In this document: positions 1-5,181 of the stretch, in pieces | Numbering within the stretch: position 1 is the stretch's first letter | Layout of the letters: each line of letters starts with the position of its first letter | Assembly: GCA_947565265.1 (NCBI GenBank) | Contig: CANOFK010000105.1 | Span: 1-5,319 of the forward strand | DNA: 5,319 nucleotides | Direction of reading: 5' to 3' | From: an uncultured Clostridia bacterium | GTDB lineage: Bacteria > Bacillota > Clostridia > Oscillospirales > Acutalibacteraceae | Program-made: the position numbers and the translations under genes | Notes under the pieces: model-generated | Seen by the model: only the letters and a program-made list of their open reading frames with translations | Database searches by the model: none | What the model was told of the DNA's origin: nothing

Positions 1-286
1 TATAGTAGAGCCGGATGGTATAGCCCAGCTCCTTAGCCCGCCGGATAGTGCGCTCTGTCCGTGCTCCGGCGAGAGTAGTCTCCTGGGTGAAGTTTAGGCC
101 CTTCTCAAGGCACTCGTTTATCTTCTCGACCGCCGCTCTGCCGCCAGCCCCATAACCGCCCAACTTAGCCGACAGCTTGTCCGGGTCGATGATAATGCCC
201 AGGTCGTCCCGCTCCGCTTTTAAGGCTCCAGTCAGGCTGGACTTGCCGCAGCCGTTTACGCCGCCGATGATGGTATATAGTTTCAC
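1..286 (-). CDS. Zeta-toxin/COG4185-like P-loop kinase, N-terminal part (cut by window edge)
   Basis: The first 95 codons of a P-loop NTPase; the gene continues beyond the left edge. The start is GTG at 286, preceded nine bases upstream by GGAGG (296-300 on the plus strand). Residues 9-16 form a Walker A motif (GVNGCGKS). An Asp-Pro-Asp follows a hydrophobic strand at 34-36, and an Glu-Thr-Thr-Leu motif at 69-72 is followed by an Arg-rich stretch. This order (GxNGxGKS, acidic strand end, ETTL) is typical of the zeta-toxin/COG4185 ATPase group. Some of its members phosphorylate UDP-N-acetylglucosamine and act as toxins; others are uncharacterised. It follows the HTH gene by 35 bases in the same direction, so the two may be a toxin-antitoxin-like pair inside the sigK-intervening element. 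Codons such as TTA, CTA, ATA and AGA occur here, unlike the CTG-dominated dinB. The fold is well supported; toxicity is inference. Confidence 0.8.
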   Translation of the reverse strand, partial: MKLYTIIGGVNGCGKSSLTGALKAERDDLGIIIDPDKLSAKLGGYGAGGRAAVEKINECLEKGLNFTQETTLAGARTERTIRRAKELGYTIRLYY

Positions 287-320
287 GATGTGTTTCCTCC
301 GATGGCTTTGCTTTATCTTA

Positions 321-329
321 ATTATAGCA
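321..329 (-). promoter_or_regulatory. Possible extended -10 promoter for the zeta-like gene
   Basis: The minus strand reads TGCTATAAT, a perfect extended -10 element, overlapping the stop codon of the HTH gene. Transcription would start near 314, about 28 bases before the GTG start of the kinase gene. A 17-base spacer puts only a weak -35 (TTTCTA) upstream, so activity would rest on the TGn extension. If real, the kinase could be expressed independently of the HTH gene. Confidence 0.4.
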
Positions 330-888
330 CATCATGCTCGGAATAGAAAGGGGAAAGATAGTCTTTTAGCTTCTCCCAGCTCTTTTTACTGACCTTTTTC
401 CGGCCTGCCTCCCAATCGCGTATGGATTTTTCCCCAGTACCTATCAGCTTTGCAAGCGCTTTCCGGCTCAGCCCTAATCTCTCCCGAGCGCGCCGTATCC
501 GGTCACCTGGCCCGTCATAAAGGAACCGGCTGTACTCGTCCAGCAAGTCTTCAACCGGCACCCCATACAACTCTGCCAGCTTGTCCATCGCCTGAGCGGG
601 ATACTCCTGGCAAGACCCCCGCTCCATTTCCTCATATTGGCTCAGGGGAATCCCGACCCGCCAGGCAACATCTTTCTGCATCATCCCCAGCCGGTACCGG
701 CACCAGCGTAACCGCTCCGGGACTGTGTGCAGATCCTCGTACTTGCAGGAATACCGTTGAGCCTCTGAAGCCTTCCGCACCTTTCCCAGCCGGAAAGAGA
801 GCACATACAGCGGCGCAAGCCTCCCATCCCTGCCCATCAAATACAGCCCATTCCTCAGGGACACTCTTGCCTGCCAAGCGGAAGTCAT
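322..888 (-). CDS. Double helix-turn-helix (XRE-like) regulator at the element edge
   Basis: A 188-residue protein if translated from the first ATG (888). A leading region of about 55 residues is followed by two HTH_XRE-like domains: residues 59-114 (ERLRWCRYRLGMMQKDVAWRV onward, with Pro-Val-Glu-Asp-Leu-Leu at the end) and residues 129-175 (DRIRRARERLGLSRKALAKL onward). Similar two-HTH regulators are common in Clostridia and their mobile elements; this is recalled, not searched. The start is uncertain. The ATG at 888 overlaps the TGA of the truncated sigK (ATGA) and has no obvious Shine-Dalgarno sequence, so it would depend on translational coupling. An internal ATG at 837 (residue 18) leaves both domains intact. 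It probably regulates itself or the adjacent kinase gene. It may be an antitoxin like PezA, which also carries an HTH, but no antitoxin domain is recognisable. Confidence 0.8.
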   Translation of the reverse strand: MTSAWQARVSLRNGLYLMGRDGRLAPLYVLSFRLGKVRKASEAQRYSCKYEDLHTVPERLRWCRYRLGMMQKDVAWRVGIPLSQYEEMERGSCQEYPAQAMDKLAELYGVPVEDLLDEYSRFLYDGPGDRIRRARERLGLSRKALAKLIGTGEKSIRDWEAGRKKVSKKSWEKLKDYLSPFYSEHDVL

Positions 889-1241
889 GTGATCATAGCA
901 TTTTCAATGCACTTGGAGGCGTAGCTGGAGAGGCGGATGCCTTTGGCGGGGTCGAAGGTATCGATGGCTTTGATGAGGCCGATGGTGCCGATGGAGATCA
1001 GGTCCTCCTGGTCGTTGGTGCTGACGTAGTATTTTTTGACGATGTGGGCCACCAGGCGCAAGTTGTGCTCGATAAGCTGCCGGCGGGCGGCGGGGCTGCC
1101 GGCGGCCATTTCGGCCAGGGCTTTTTTCTCCTGCGCGGCGGTGAGGGCCCGTGGAAAACTGCCTGCGCCGGTGACGTGGAGCATCAGGTAGACAAGGTGG
1201 GAGAACAGGTCCAGCAGGCTGGATAAAAACAGGAAACCCAT
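885..1241 (-). CDS. sigK: Sporulation sigma factor K, 5' half, interrupted
   Basis: Encodes 118 residues, about half of a normal sigma-K (roughly 230-240), the late mother-cell sigma factor of sporulation. Residues 59-70 (HNLRLVAHIVKK) match region 2.1. Residues 79-114 (DLISIGTIGLIKAID through SSYASKCIEN) match region 2.2 and the start of 2.3. The -10 recognition part and regions 3 and 4 are absent. The last four residues (AMIT) come from foreign sequence, and TGA overlaps the ATG of the HTH gene. The N-terminus (FLFLSSLL through LVYLMLHV, about residues 3-22) is hydrophobic and fits a pro-sequence removed by SpoIVFB-type proteolysis, as in B. subtilis. I chose ATG at 1241, because AAAGGG lies 8 bases upstream; a GTG at 1250 would sit inside that ribosome binding site. 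Function presumably needs excision of the element in the mother cell to rejoin the two halves. Permanent inactivation is the alternative. Confidence 0.88.
   Translation of the reverse strand: MGFLFLSSLLDLFSHLVYLMLHVTGAGSFPRALTAAQEKKALAEMAAGSPAARRQLIEHNLRLVAHIVKKYYVSTNDQEDLISIGTIGLIKAIDTFDPAKGIRLSSYASKCIENAMIT
891..911 (-). other. Probable element attachment site within sigK (att core)
   Basis: This is the junction where sigK homology is lost. The minus strand contains GCATTGAAAATGC (898-910), a 5-base inverted repeat (GCATT/AATGC) around GAA, which is a plausible imperfectly symmetrical serine-recombinase site. The AATG at 899-902 corresponds to the AATGA crossover of Bacillus subtilis skin except for its last base. 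The exact core cannot be fixed without the other end of the element. Confidence 0.55.
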
Positions 1242-1280
1242 AGGGAACACCCTTTCACACAGAGTTGTTTATGCTGGTAA

Positions 1281-1310
1281 AGTGTATGAAGGGGCAGGGC
1301 GGGAACTTGC
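1281..1310 (-). promoter_or_regulatory. Putative sigma-E promoter of sigK
   Basis: The minus strand carries CATACACT at 1281-1288, a full match to the sigma-E -10 consensus CATACA-T. A -35-like GCAAGTT lies at 1304-1310, matching about five of seven positions of KMATATT, with a 15-base spacer. Transcription would start near 1273, about 30 bases before the ATG of sigK. In B. subtilis sigK is transcribed by sigma-E with SpoIIID help. A 10-base palindrome (CCTGTACAGG, 1310-1319) adjoins the -35, but I cannot assign it to a regulator. Confidence 0.65.
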
Positions 1311-1385
1311 CTGTACAGGGAAATTTAGGGGGGATTTTAGGGAGGGCCTGTTTGCGCATAGGGGAAAAGCGGCAGGGTGTGCGGG

Positions 1386-1419
1386 GAACCCCCGCCAGCC
1401 TTCCGGCCGGCGGGGGTTC
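1386..1419 (-). terminator. Hairpin after ansA, probable terminator without a clear U-tract
   Basis: An 11-base perfect stem (GAACCCCCGCC/GGCGGGGGTTC), extended by three more pairs after one mismatch, with a TTCC loop. It starts about 35 bases after the ansA stop and lies between ansA and sigK, both on the minus strand. The stem is very GC-rich, but only TTCCCC follows it, so intrinsic termination may be weak. It could also protect the mRNA 3' end or limit read-through into sigK. Confidence 0.55.
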
Positions 1420-1454
1420 ATACAGAAGGGGGGCTTTCACGTTTTAAGCAGGGA

Positions 1455-2432
1455 CTAGAACACCAGGTCGTAGTTGACCGGGGTGTAGAACAGCTCCCGC
1501 ACGGCATCGGGGGCATGGGTTTGGCCCAGCACCCACATCAGCTTGGTTACGGTGGCCTCCAGGGTCATGTCGTAGGGCTCCAGCAGGCGGTAGCGCTCTT
1601 TGACCCGGTGGCCTACCTGGTACACGGAGAGGTCGCTGCCCTCTTGGGGCACCTGGGTGGCCAGGACCACGGTTTTGCCGGCCTGGGCCAGGGCGTCCAG
1701 TTGGCCCAGGTATACGTCCGGGATGCCGCCTACGCCGTAGCTTTCGATAATGAGGCCGTCGCAGAGGGCGCCGGTGGCGGCGAAAGCCTGGGGGTCCAGG
1801 CCGGGGGTAAGCTTGAGCAGGGCCACGCGGGTATTGAGGCTGTGGGTGAACTGGGGCGCGCCGGCGCAGTGCCAGGGGATGAACCGGGCAATGCGCCGGT
1901 CCCGGATCTCGGCGATATCCGGGAAATTGATGCTGGAAAAGGCGTTGTAGCTTTTGGTGCGGGTTTTGCGGGCCCGGGTACCGGCGATAACATGGCCCCC
2001 AAAGACAATGCACACCCCGCCCTCTTGGTGGCAGGCATAGCGCAGGCTGTCGGAGAGGTTCTGGCGGGCGTCGGTGTCCTCCTGGTCGATGGGCTTTTGG
2101 GCGCCGGTGAGCACAATGGGCTTGCGGGTGTTTTGGACCAGATAGGAAAGGGCCGCGGCGGTATAGGCCAGGGTGTCGGTGCCGTGGCAGATCACGAAAC
2201 CGTCGAAGGCGGTGTAGTGCTCCTCGATGGCCTTGGCCAGAAGGAGCCAGTGGCCGGGGGCAATATTGGTGCTGTCGATGTTCAGGGGCTGGAGGGCCTC
2301 TACCTGGCAGAACTCCCCGACATCCGGCACACGGGCCAGCAGTTGCCGGGGGGACAGGGCGGGGGCAAGGCCGTCCTGGGTTTTGGCGCAGGCTATGGTG
2401 CCGCCGGTGGCGATGAGCAAGATACGTTTCAT
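1455..2432 (-). CDS. ansA: Type I L-asparaginase
   Basis: A 325-residue, probably cytoplasmic enzyme that hydrolyses L-asparagine to aspartate and ammonia; it has no signal peptide. Signature motifs are present. TGGTIA at 9-14 contains the likely nucleophile Thr12. NIDSTNI at 51-57 is a substrate-binding loop. HGTDTLAYTAAAL at 83-95 contains the second catalytic Thr85 and Asp86. PIVLTGAQKP at 105-114 is conserved, and Lys156, seven residues before the Asn-Ala-Phe of NAFSS, aligns with the catalytic lysine. The length fits the family. The start is ATG at 2432, with AAAGGAG 8 bases upstream; a longer reading to 2534 would run back through the terminator and the asnA stop and is rejected. It lies 88 bases downstream of asnA, so it may share the asnA transcript. 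No separate promoter was found. Type I is called from the lack of a signal peptide and the overall sequence; a glutaminase side activity cannot be excluded. Confidence 0.93.
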   Translation of the reverse strand: MKRILLIATGGTIACAKTQDGLAPALSPRQLLARVPDVGEFCQVEALQPLNIDSTNIAPGHWLLLAKAIEEHYTAFDGFVICHGTDTLAYTAAALSYLVQNTRKPIVLTGAQKPIDQEDTDARQNLSDSLRYACHQEGGVCIVFGGHVIAGTRARKTRTKSYNAFSSINFPDIAEIRDRRIARFIPWHCAGAPQFTHSLNTRVALLKLTPGLDPQAFAATGALCDGLIIESYGVGGIPDVYLGQLDALAQAGKTVVLATQVPQEGSDLSVYQVGHRVKERYRLLEPYDMTLEATVTKLMWVLGQTHAPDAVRELFYTPVNYDLVF

Positions 2433-2484
2433 GGGGTAAACTCCTTTAAAATGGCGGTATGGGCCGGCGGGGGCGGCCGGGCAG

Positions 2485-2508
2485 AAAAATCCCGCCCGCG
2501 GCGGGCGG
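2485..2508 (-). terminator. Terminator-like hairpin between asnA and ansA
   Basis: On the minus strand, CCGCCCGC and GCGGGCGG form an 8-base inverted repeat around a single base (realistically a 6-base stem with a 5-base loop), followed by GATTTTTC. This has the form of an intrinsic terminator, starting 12 bases after the asnA stop. No promoter is visible between it and ansA, so ansA probably depends on read-through, with the hairpin reducing ansA relative to asnA. Confidence 0.7.
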
Positions 2509-2520
2509 ACGGGGGGGCCG

Positions 2521-3522
2521 CTACAGCAGGACAATGCCGGCGGCTTTGCACTTCTCCCTGGTTTCCCGGTCCCAGAGGGAGGCCTGGACTTCCCCGATAT
2601 GGGCCTTGCCCAGCAAAAGCATACACAGCCGGCTTTGGCCGATGCCCCCGCCGATGGTGAGGGGCAGTTGGCCGGAGAGCAGCATTTGGTGGAAGGGCAG
2701 CGCCCGGCGGCTCTCGCAGCCGGACAGGCGTAGCTGGCGGTCCAGGGAGGCAGGGTCTACCCGGATGCCCATGCTGCTGATCTCCATGGCCATGCCCAGC
2801 GGCTCGTGCCACAGGAGCAGGTCGCCGTTGAGCTGCCAGTCGTCGTAGTCCGGGGCGCGGCCGTCATGGGGCCGGCCGCTTTTCAGCTTGCCGCCGATCT
2901 CCCGGATGAACACGGTTTTATGCTCCTGGGTGAAACGGTTCTCCCGCTCTTTGGGGGTGAGGCCGGGCCAGCGGTCCTCCAACTCCTGGGTGGTGACAAA
3001 GGTTACGTCCCGGCAAAGCTGGGTGTTCAGGTGGGAGAACTGCCATTTCAACTCGTCCAGCGTGCCGCAGATGGCGCTGACGATCTTCTCTACGGTGTCC
3101 ATGAGATAGGCTGCATGGCGGGTATCCTTATCAATGACCTTCTCCCAGTCCCACTGGTCTACGTAGATGGAGTGGAGGTTATCCAGCTCCTCGTCCCGGC
3201 GGATGGCGTTCATATCCGCCACCAGGCCGTTGCCCACGAAGAAGTCGTAGTCGTGCAGGGCCAGGCGTTTCCACTTGGCCAGGGAGTGCACCACCTGGCC
3301 CTGGCCCCCTACGGCGGGGATATCGAACCCTACGGGGCGCTCTACGCCGTTGAGGTCGTCGTTCAGGCCGGTGGCGGGGTCTACGAACAGGGGGGCGGTG
3401 ACGCGCTTGAGATGCAGGGCCGCGCAAAGCTTGACCTGGAAAATGTTTTTAATCAGGCCGATGGCTTTCTGGGTGTCATACAGGCCCAGGGCGGGGGTGT
3501 AGCCGGTGGGGATCACAGTCAT
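2521..3522 (-). CDS. asnA: Aspartate-ammonia ligase (asparagine synthetase A)
   Basis: A 333-residue cytoplasmic enzyme (E. coli AsnA has 330) that makes asparagine from aspartate, ammonia and ATP, giving AMP and pyrophosphate. It has the class II aminoacyl-tRNA synthetase-like fold. Conserved blocks in order are QVVHSLAKWKR (76-86), HSIYVDQWDWE (117-127), IREIGGKL (206-213), RAPDYDDW (222-229), LNGDLLLW (231-238), SSMGIRVD (249-256) and TIGGGIGQSRLCMLLL (289-304). All substrate- and ATP-binding motifs I can recall are intact. The start is ATG at 3522, with GGAAG 8 bases upstream; a TTG at 3537 is possible in frame but overlaps that ribosome binding site. It is first in a minus-strand unit with ansA and is read from the promoter at 3605-3633. 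The paired asnA/ansA arrangement suggests control of the asparagine/aspartate balance. No regulator gene is present here. Confidence 0.96.
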   Translation of the reverse strand: MTVIPTGYTPALGLYDTQKAIGLIKNIFQVKLCAALHLKRVTAPLFVDPATGLNDDLNGVERPVGFDIPAVGGQGQVVHSLAKWKRLALHDYDFFVGNGLVADMNAIRRDEELDNLHSIYVDQWDWEKVIDKDTRHAAYLMDTVEKIVSAICGTLDELKWQFSHLNTQLCRDVTFVTTQELEDRWPGLTPKERENRFTQEHKTVFIREIGGKLKSGRPHDGRAPDYDDWQLNGDLLLWHEPLGMAMEISSMGIRVDPASLDRQLRLSGCESRRALPFHQMLLSGQLPLTIGGGIGQSRLCMLLLGKAHIGEVQASLWDRETREKCKAAGIVLL

Positions 3523-3604
3523 GGGGAACACTTCCAATCTTAAAAAATGAATGGCAGGGGCGCGGGGTCTTCAATATGCCGGCGGAAACTTCTTTGACGG
3601 TGAT

Positions 3605-3633
3605 AGTATAGCATATAAAATGCAATTTGTCCA
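3605..3633 (-). promoter_or_regulatory. Housekeeping promoter of asnA
   Basis: The minus strand has TGGACA (3628-3633), a 17-base spacer and TATACT (3605-3610), preceded by TGC, which makes it an extended -10. Each hexamer differs from the sigma-A consensus at one position. The start would be near 3598, giving a leader of about 75 bases before the asnA ATG. No leader structure stands out. Confidence 0.8.
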
Positions 3634-3672
3634 GAGCGCTGTTGCAGGAGGGGGAACGGGAAGAAAAAGGGC

Positions 3673-3701
3673 TTGACAAAGGCGAACGGTTGTTCTATAA
3701 T
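3673..3701 (+). promoter_or_regulatory. Consensus sigma-A promoter of dinB
   Basis: TTGACA (3673-3678), a 17-base spacer and TATAAT (3696-3701) form a perfect consensus promoter. Transcription would begin near 3708, about 97 bases before the dinB ATG. Such a strong promoter would be costly for an error-prone polymerase if unrepressed, which fits with the SOS box inside it. It is divergent from the asnA promoter, with about 40 bases between the -35 elements. Confidence 0.92.
3683..3696. promoter_or_regulatory. LexA/SOS operator within the dinB promoter
   Basis: CGAACGGTTGTTCT fits the Gram-positive SOS box CGAACRNRYGTTYC with two mismatches, and its GAAC-N4-GTTC dyad is perfect. It fills the spacer between the -35 and -10 and overlaps the first base of the -10, so bound LexA would block RNA polymerase. 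The site predicts DNA damage induction of dinB and possibly of the radical-SAM gene downstream. Confidence 0.85.
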
Positions 3702-3711
3702 AGGGGTAGGG

Positions 3712-3755
3712 CCTAGGGCGTGTTCCCATAGCAGCTTATGTGAACACGCCCTAGG
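3712..3755. repeat. 44-base inverted repeat in the dinB leader
   Basis: Perfect 14-base arms CCTAGGGCGTGTTC (3712-3725) and GAACACGCCCTAGG (3742-3755), extended after one C/T mismatch by CATA/TATG (3727-3730 with 3737-3740). The hairpin starts within a few bases of the predicted transcript start. No U-tract follows on either strand, so it is not an ordinary terminator. It may stabilise the mRNA 5' end, or be a tiny MITE-like insertion with GGGCGTGTTC ends flanked by TA. The origin is unresolved. Confidence 0.85.
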
Positions 3756-3805
3756 AAAGGCAGGCTTGGCCGTTTGGTAAGCCGGTTTTGTGTGAGGTGA
3801 CGCTT

Positions 3806-5017
3806 ATGGGTGGGTATCCCCGTACCAATGGGATCCTTCATGTGGATATGAATAATTTCTATGCCTCGGTGGAAACCCTGTATGCGCCGGCGTACAGGGA
3901 CGTGCCCATGGCCGTGGCCGGGGACAAGGAGAGCCGCCACGGGATTATTCTGGCGAAAAATATGCTGGCAAAGGCCAGGGGGGTGAAAACCGCCGAGCCG
4001 ATTTGGCAGGCCATGCGCAAGTGCCCGGACCTGCGGATTTTGCCGCCCCACCACGAGCGCTACGCCATGTTCTCGAAAATGGCGAAGGAACTGTACGCCC
4101 AGTACACCGACCAGGTGGAGCCCTTTAGCCTGGACGAGTGCTGGCTGGACGTGACCGGCAGCGCCCGGCTGTTCGGCTGCGGCAGGGAGATTGCGGAGGA
4201 CATACGCCGCCGGGTGAAGGCGGAACTGGGGCTGACAGTGTCCGTGGGGGTTTCGTTTAACAAGGTGTTTGCCAAGCTGGGCAGCGACTACAAAAAGCCG
4301 GACGCGGTAACGGAGTTCGGCCCGGAGGAGATGGAAAGGATCATATGGGGGATGCCATGCGAAGAACTGTTGTTTGTGGGGCCTAGCACCAGCAAGGCCC
4401 TGCACCGGTACGGCATCCACACCATTGGGGACATTGCCCGGATGGACATGGCCGTTATGCGCCGCCTGCTGGGCCGGATGGGCGAAACCCTGTGGGTATA
4501 TGCCAACGGCCTGGACGACACCCCCGTGCAGCGGCTGGGGGAAGGGCAGGGGCCGAAAAGCATTGGCAGCAGCACCACTTTGCCCAGGGACATTACCCAG
4601 GAGGCGGATATTCGGGCGACGCTGTTTGGGCTGGCGGAAACCGTGGCCCGGCAGCTACGCGGCCAGGGGCTGAAGGCAGGGGAGGTGCAGATTACCGTGC
4701 GCAACAAGGATTTCCAGGAGTTTCAGCGGCAGACGCGGCTGGCGGCCCCGGTGTGCGACTCGCGGTCGCTTTACCGGGCGGCGCTGGAGCTGTACCATCG
4801 GGAGGACAAAAAGTGGGAAGTGCGCCTGCTGGGCGTGCGGGCCGGCCGGCTGACCCCGGCCGGGGAGAGCCAGGTCAGCCTGTTTGAGGCAGCCGACGGG
4901 CTGGAACGGCTGGAGAAACTGGAAAGCGCCGTGGACCGGGTGCGGGAGCGCTTTGGCAGCGGCTGTATAGACCGGGCCTTTGTGATGCAGGGCCGGCGGG
5001 GGGATAAGCCGGGGTAA
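3806..5017 (+). CDS. dinB: Y-family DNA polymerase IV (DinB type)
   Basis: A 403-residue error-prone translesion polymerase that extends primers across damaged template bases. HVDMNNFYASVE at 12-23 carries catalytic Asp14 and the likely steric-gate Tyr19, which excludes ribonucleotides. PFSLDECWLDVT at 106-117 carries the catalytic pair Asp110-Glu111. SVGVSFNKVFAKLGSDYKKP at 146-165 is the conserved palm segment. The helix-hairpin-helix thumb region (FVGPSTSKALHRYGIHTIGDI, near 190-210) is followed by a little-finger domain up to about 350. QVSLFE at 356-361 is a beta-clamp-binding motif, placing it at the replication fork. The start is ATG at 3806, with GAGGTG 6 bases upstream; an in-frame TTG at 3788 would precede the ribosome binding site. 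A LexA box in the promoter predicts SOS induction. B. subtilis YqjH-like polymerases share the HVDMN start. All catalytic residues are intact. Confidence 0.95.
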   Translation: MGGYPRTNGILHVDMNNFYASVETLYAPAYRDVPMAVAGDKESRHGIILAKNMLAKARGVKTAEPIWQAMRKCPDLRILPPHHERYAMFSKMAKELYAQYTDQVEPFSLDECWLDVTGSARLFGCGREIAEDIRRRVKAELGLTVSVGVSFNKVFAKLGSDYKKPDAVTEFGPEEMERIIWGMPCEELLFVGPSTSKALHRYGIHTIGDIARMDMAVMRRLLGRMGETLWVYANGLDDTPVQRLGEGQGPKSIGSSTTLPRDITQEADIRATLFGLAETVARQLRGQGLKAGEVQITVRNKDFQEFQRQTRLAAPVCDSRSLYRAALELYHREDKKWEVRLLGVRAGRLTPAGESQVSLFEAADGLERLEKLESAVDRVRERFGSGCIDRAFVMQGRRGDKPG

Positions 5018-5048
5018 GGCGCGCTGGCCAAAAGGGAAAAGCGGCGGG

Positions 5049-5063
5049 CTAGGGCTTGTTCCC
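5049..5063. repeat. Partial copy of the dinB-leader repeat arm
   Basis: CTAGGGCTTGTTCCC matches positions 3713-3727 (CTAGGGCGTGTTCCC) at 14 of 15 bases. No matching right arm follows; instead GCGT-GAA-ACGC forms a small hairpin at 5066-5076. It lies 31 bases after the dinB stop. It may be a degraded second copy of the same palindromic element, or chance. Confidence 0.45.
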
Positions 5064-5112
5064 GGGCGTGAAACGCGGGCGGACAGGGCGGCCGGTGCGG
5101 CTAGGGGGTTCC

Positions 5113-5162
5113 AAAGGGCCTGGGGCCCTTTAGCGGAGCCCAAAGGCAAAGGGGGCGCCCCC
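5113..5162. repeat. Palindromic spacer between dinB and the radical-SAM gene
   Basis: AAAGGGCC-TGG-GGCCCTTT (5113-5131) is a perfect 8-base stem with a 3-base loop, followed by the self-complementary GGGGGCGCCCCC (5151-5162) just ahead of the ribosome binding site of the next gene. No U-tract follows the first stem. It may be an intergenic palindromic repeat or a transcript-processing structure. No promoter was recognised in 5018-5181, so read-through from dinB is likely. Confidence 0.55.
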
Positions 5163-5181
5163 AAAAAAGGAGCGTAAAGCG

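Larger units (their letters stand above)
1..902. mobile_element. One end of a putative skin-like sigK-intervening element
   Basis: On the minus strand, sigK-like coding ends after Cys-Ile-Glu-Asn (codons 111-114), and unrelated sequence with an HTH regulator and a zeta-like kinase follows. In Bacillus subtilis the skin prophage-like element interrupts sigK at this conserved position, recombining at a short AATGA repeat. Clostridioides difficile also has a sigK intervening element. Here the reading is GAAAATG then CTATGATCACATGA, so the crossover probably lies in about 895-902. The element extends left out of the window, so its length, recombinase and other end are not visible. Its composition looks somewhat less GC-rich than the flanking housekeeping genes, with one AT-rich patch near 301-360. 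The site match is strong; the element itself is inferred from a single end. Confidence 0.75.

Noticed and set aside
450..1226. Plus-strand ORF of 258 residues across the sigK junction
   Set aside because: It spans two unrelated minus-strand genes, its composition changes at the junction, and it has no ribosome binding site.
885..1241. Simple frameshift or sequencing error in sigK
   Set aside because: Sequence in all frames after 899 on the minus strand reads as an HTH gene, not as sigK region 2.4, and the break coincides with the known skin insertion site.
2433..2534. N-terminal extension of the asparaginase
   Set aside because: It would translate the terminator hairpin and overlap the asnA stop; the ATG at 2432 has an ideal ribosome binding site and places the catalytic Thr at the usual residue 12.
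1377..2660. Long plus-strand ORF of 427 residues
   Set aside because: Antisense shadow of ansA: Gly/Ala-rich composition, no ribosome binding site and no recognisable domain, while the opposite strand has every asparaginase motif.
2806..3543. Plus-strand ORF of 245 residues
   Set aside because: Shadow of asnA, with low-complexity Val/Gly/Gln-rich translation and no start signal.
3712..3755. Intrinsic terminator or riboswitch in the dinB leader
   Set aside because: There is no U-run after the stem on either strand and no conserved riboswitch-like multi-stem core, just one long hairpin.
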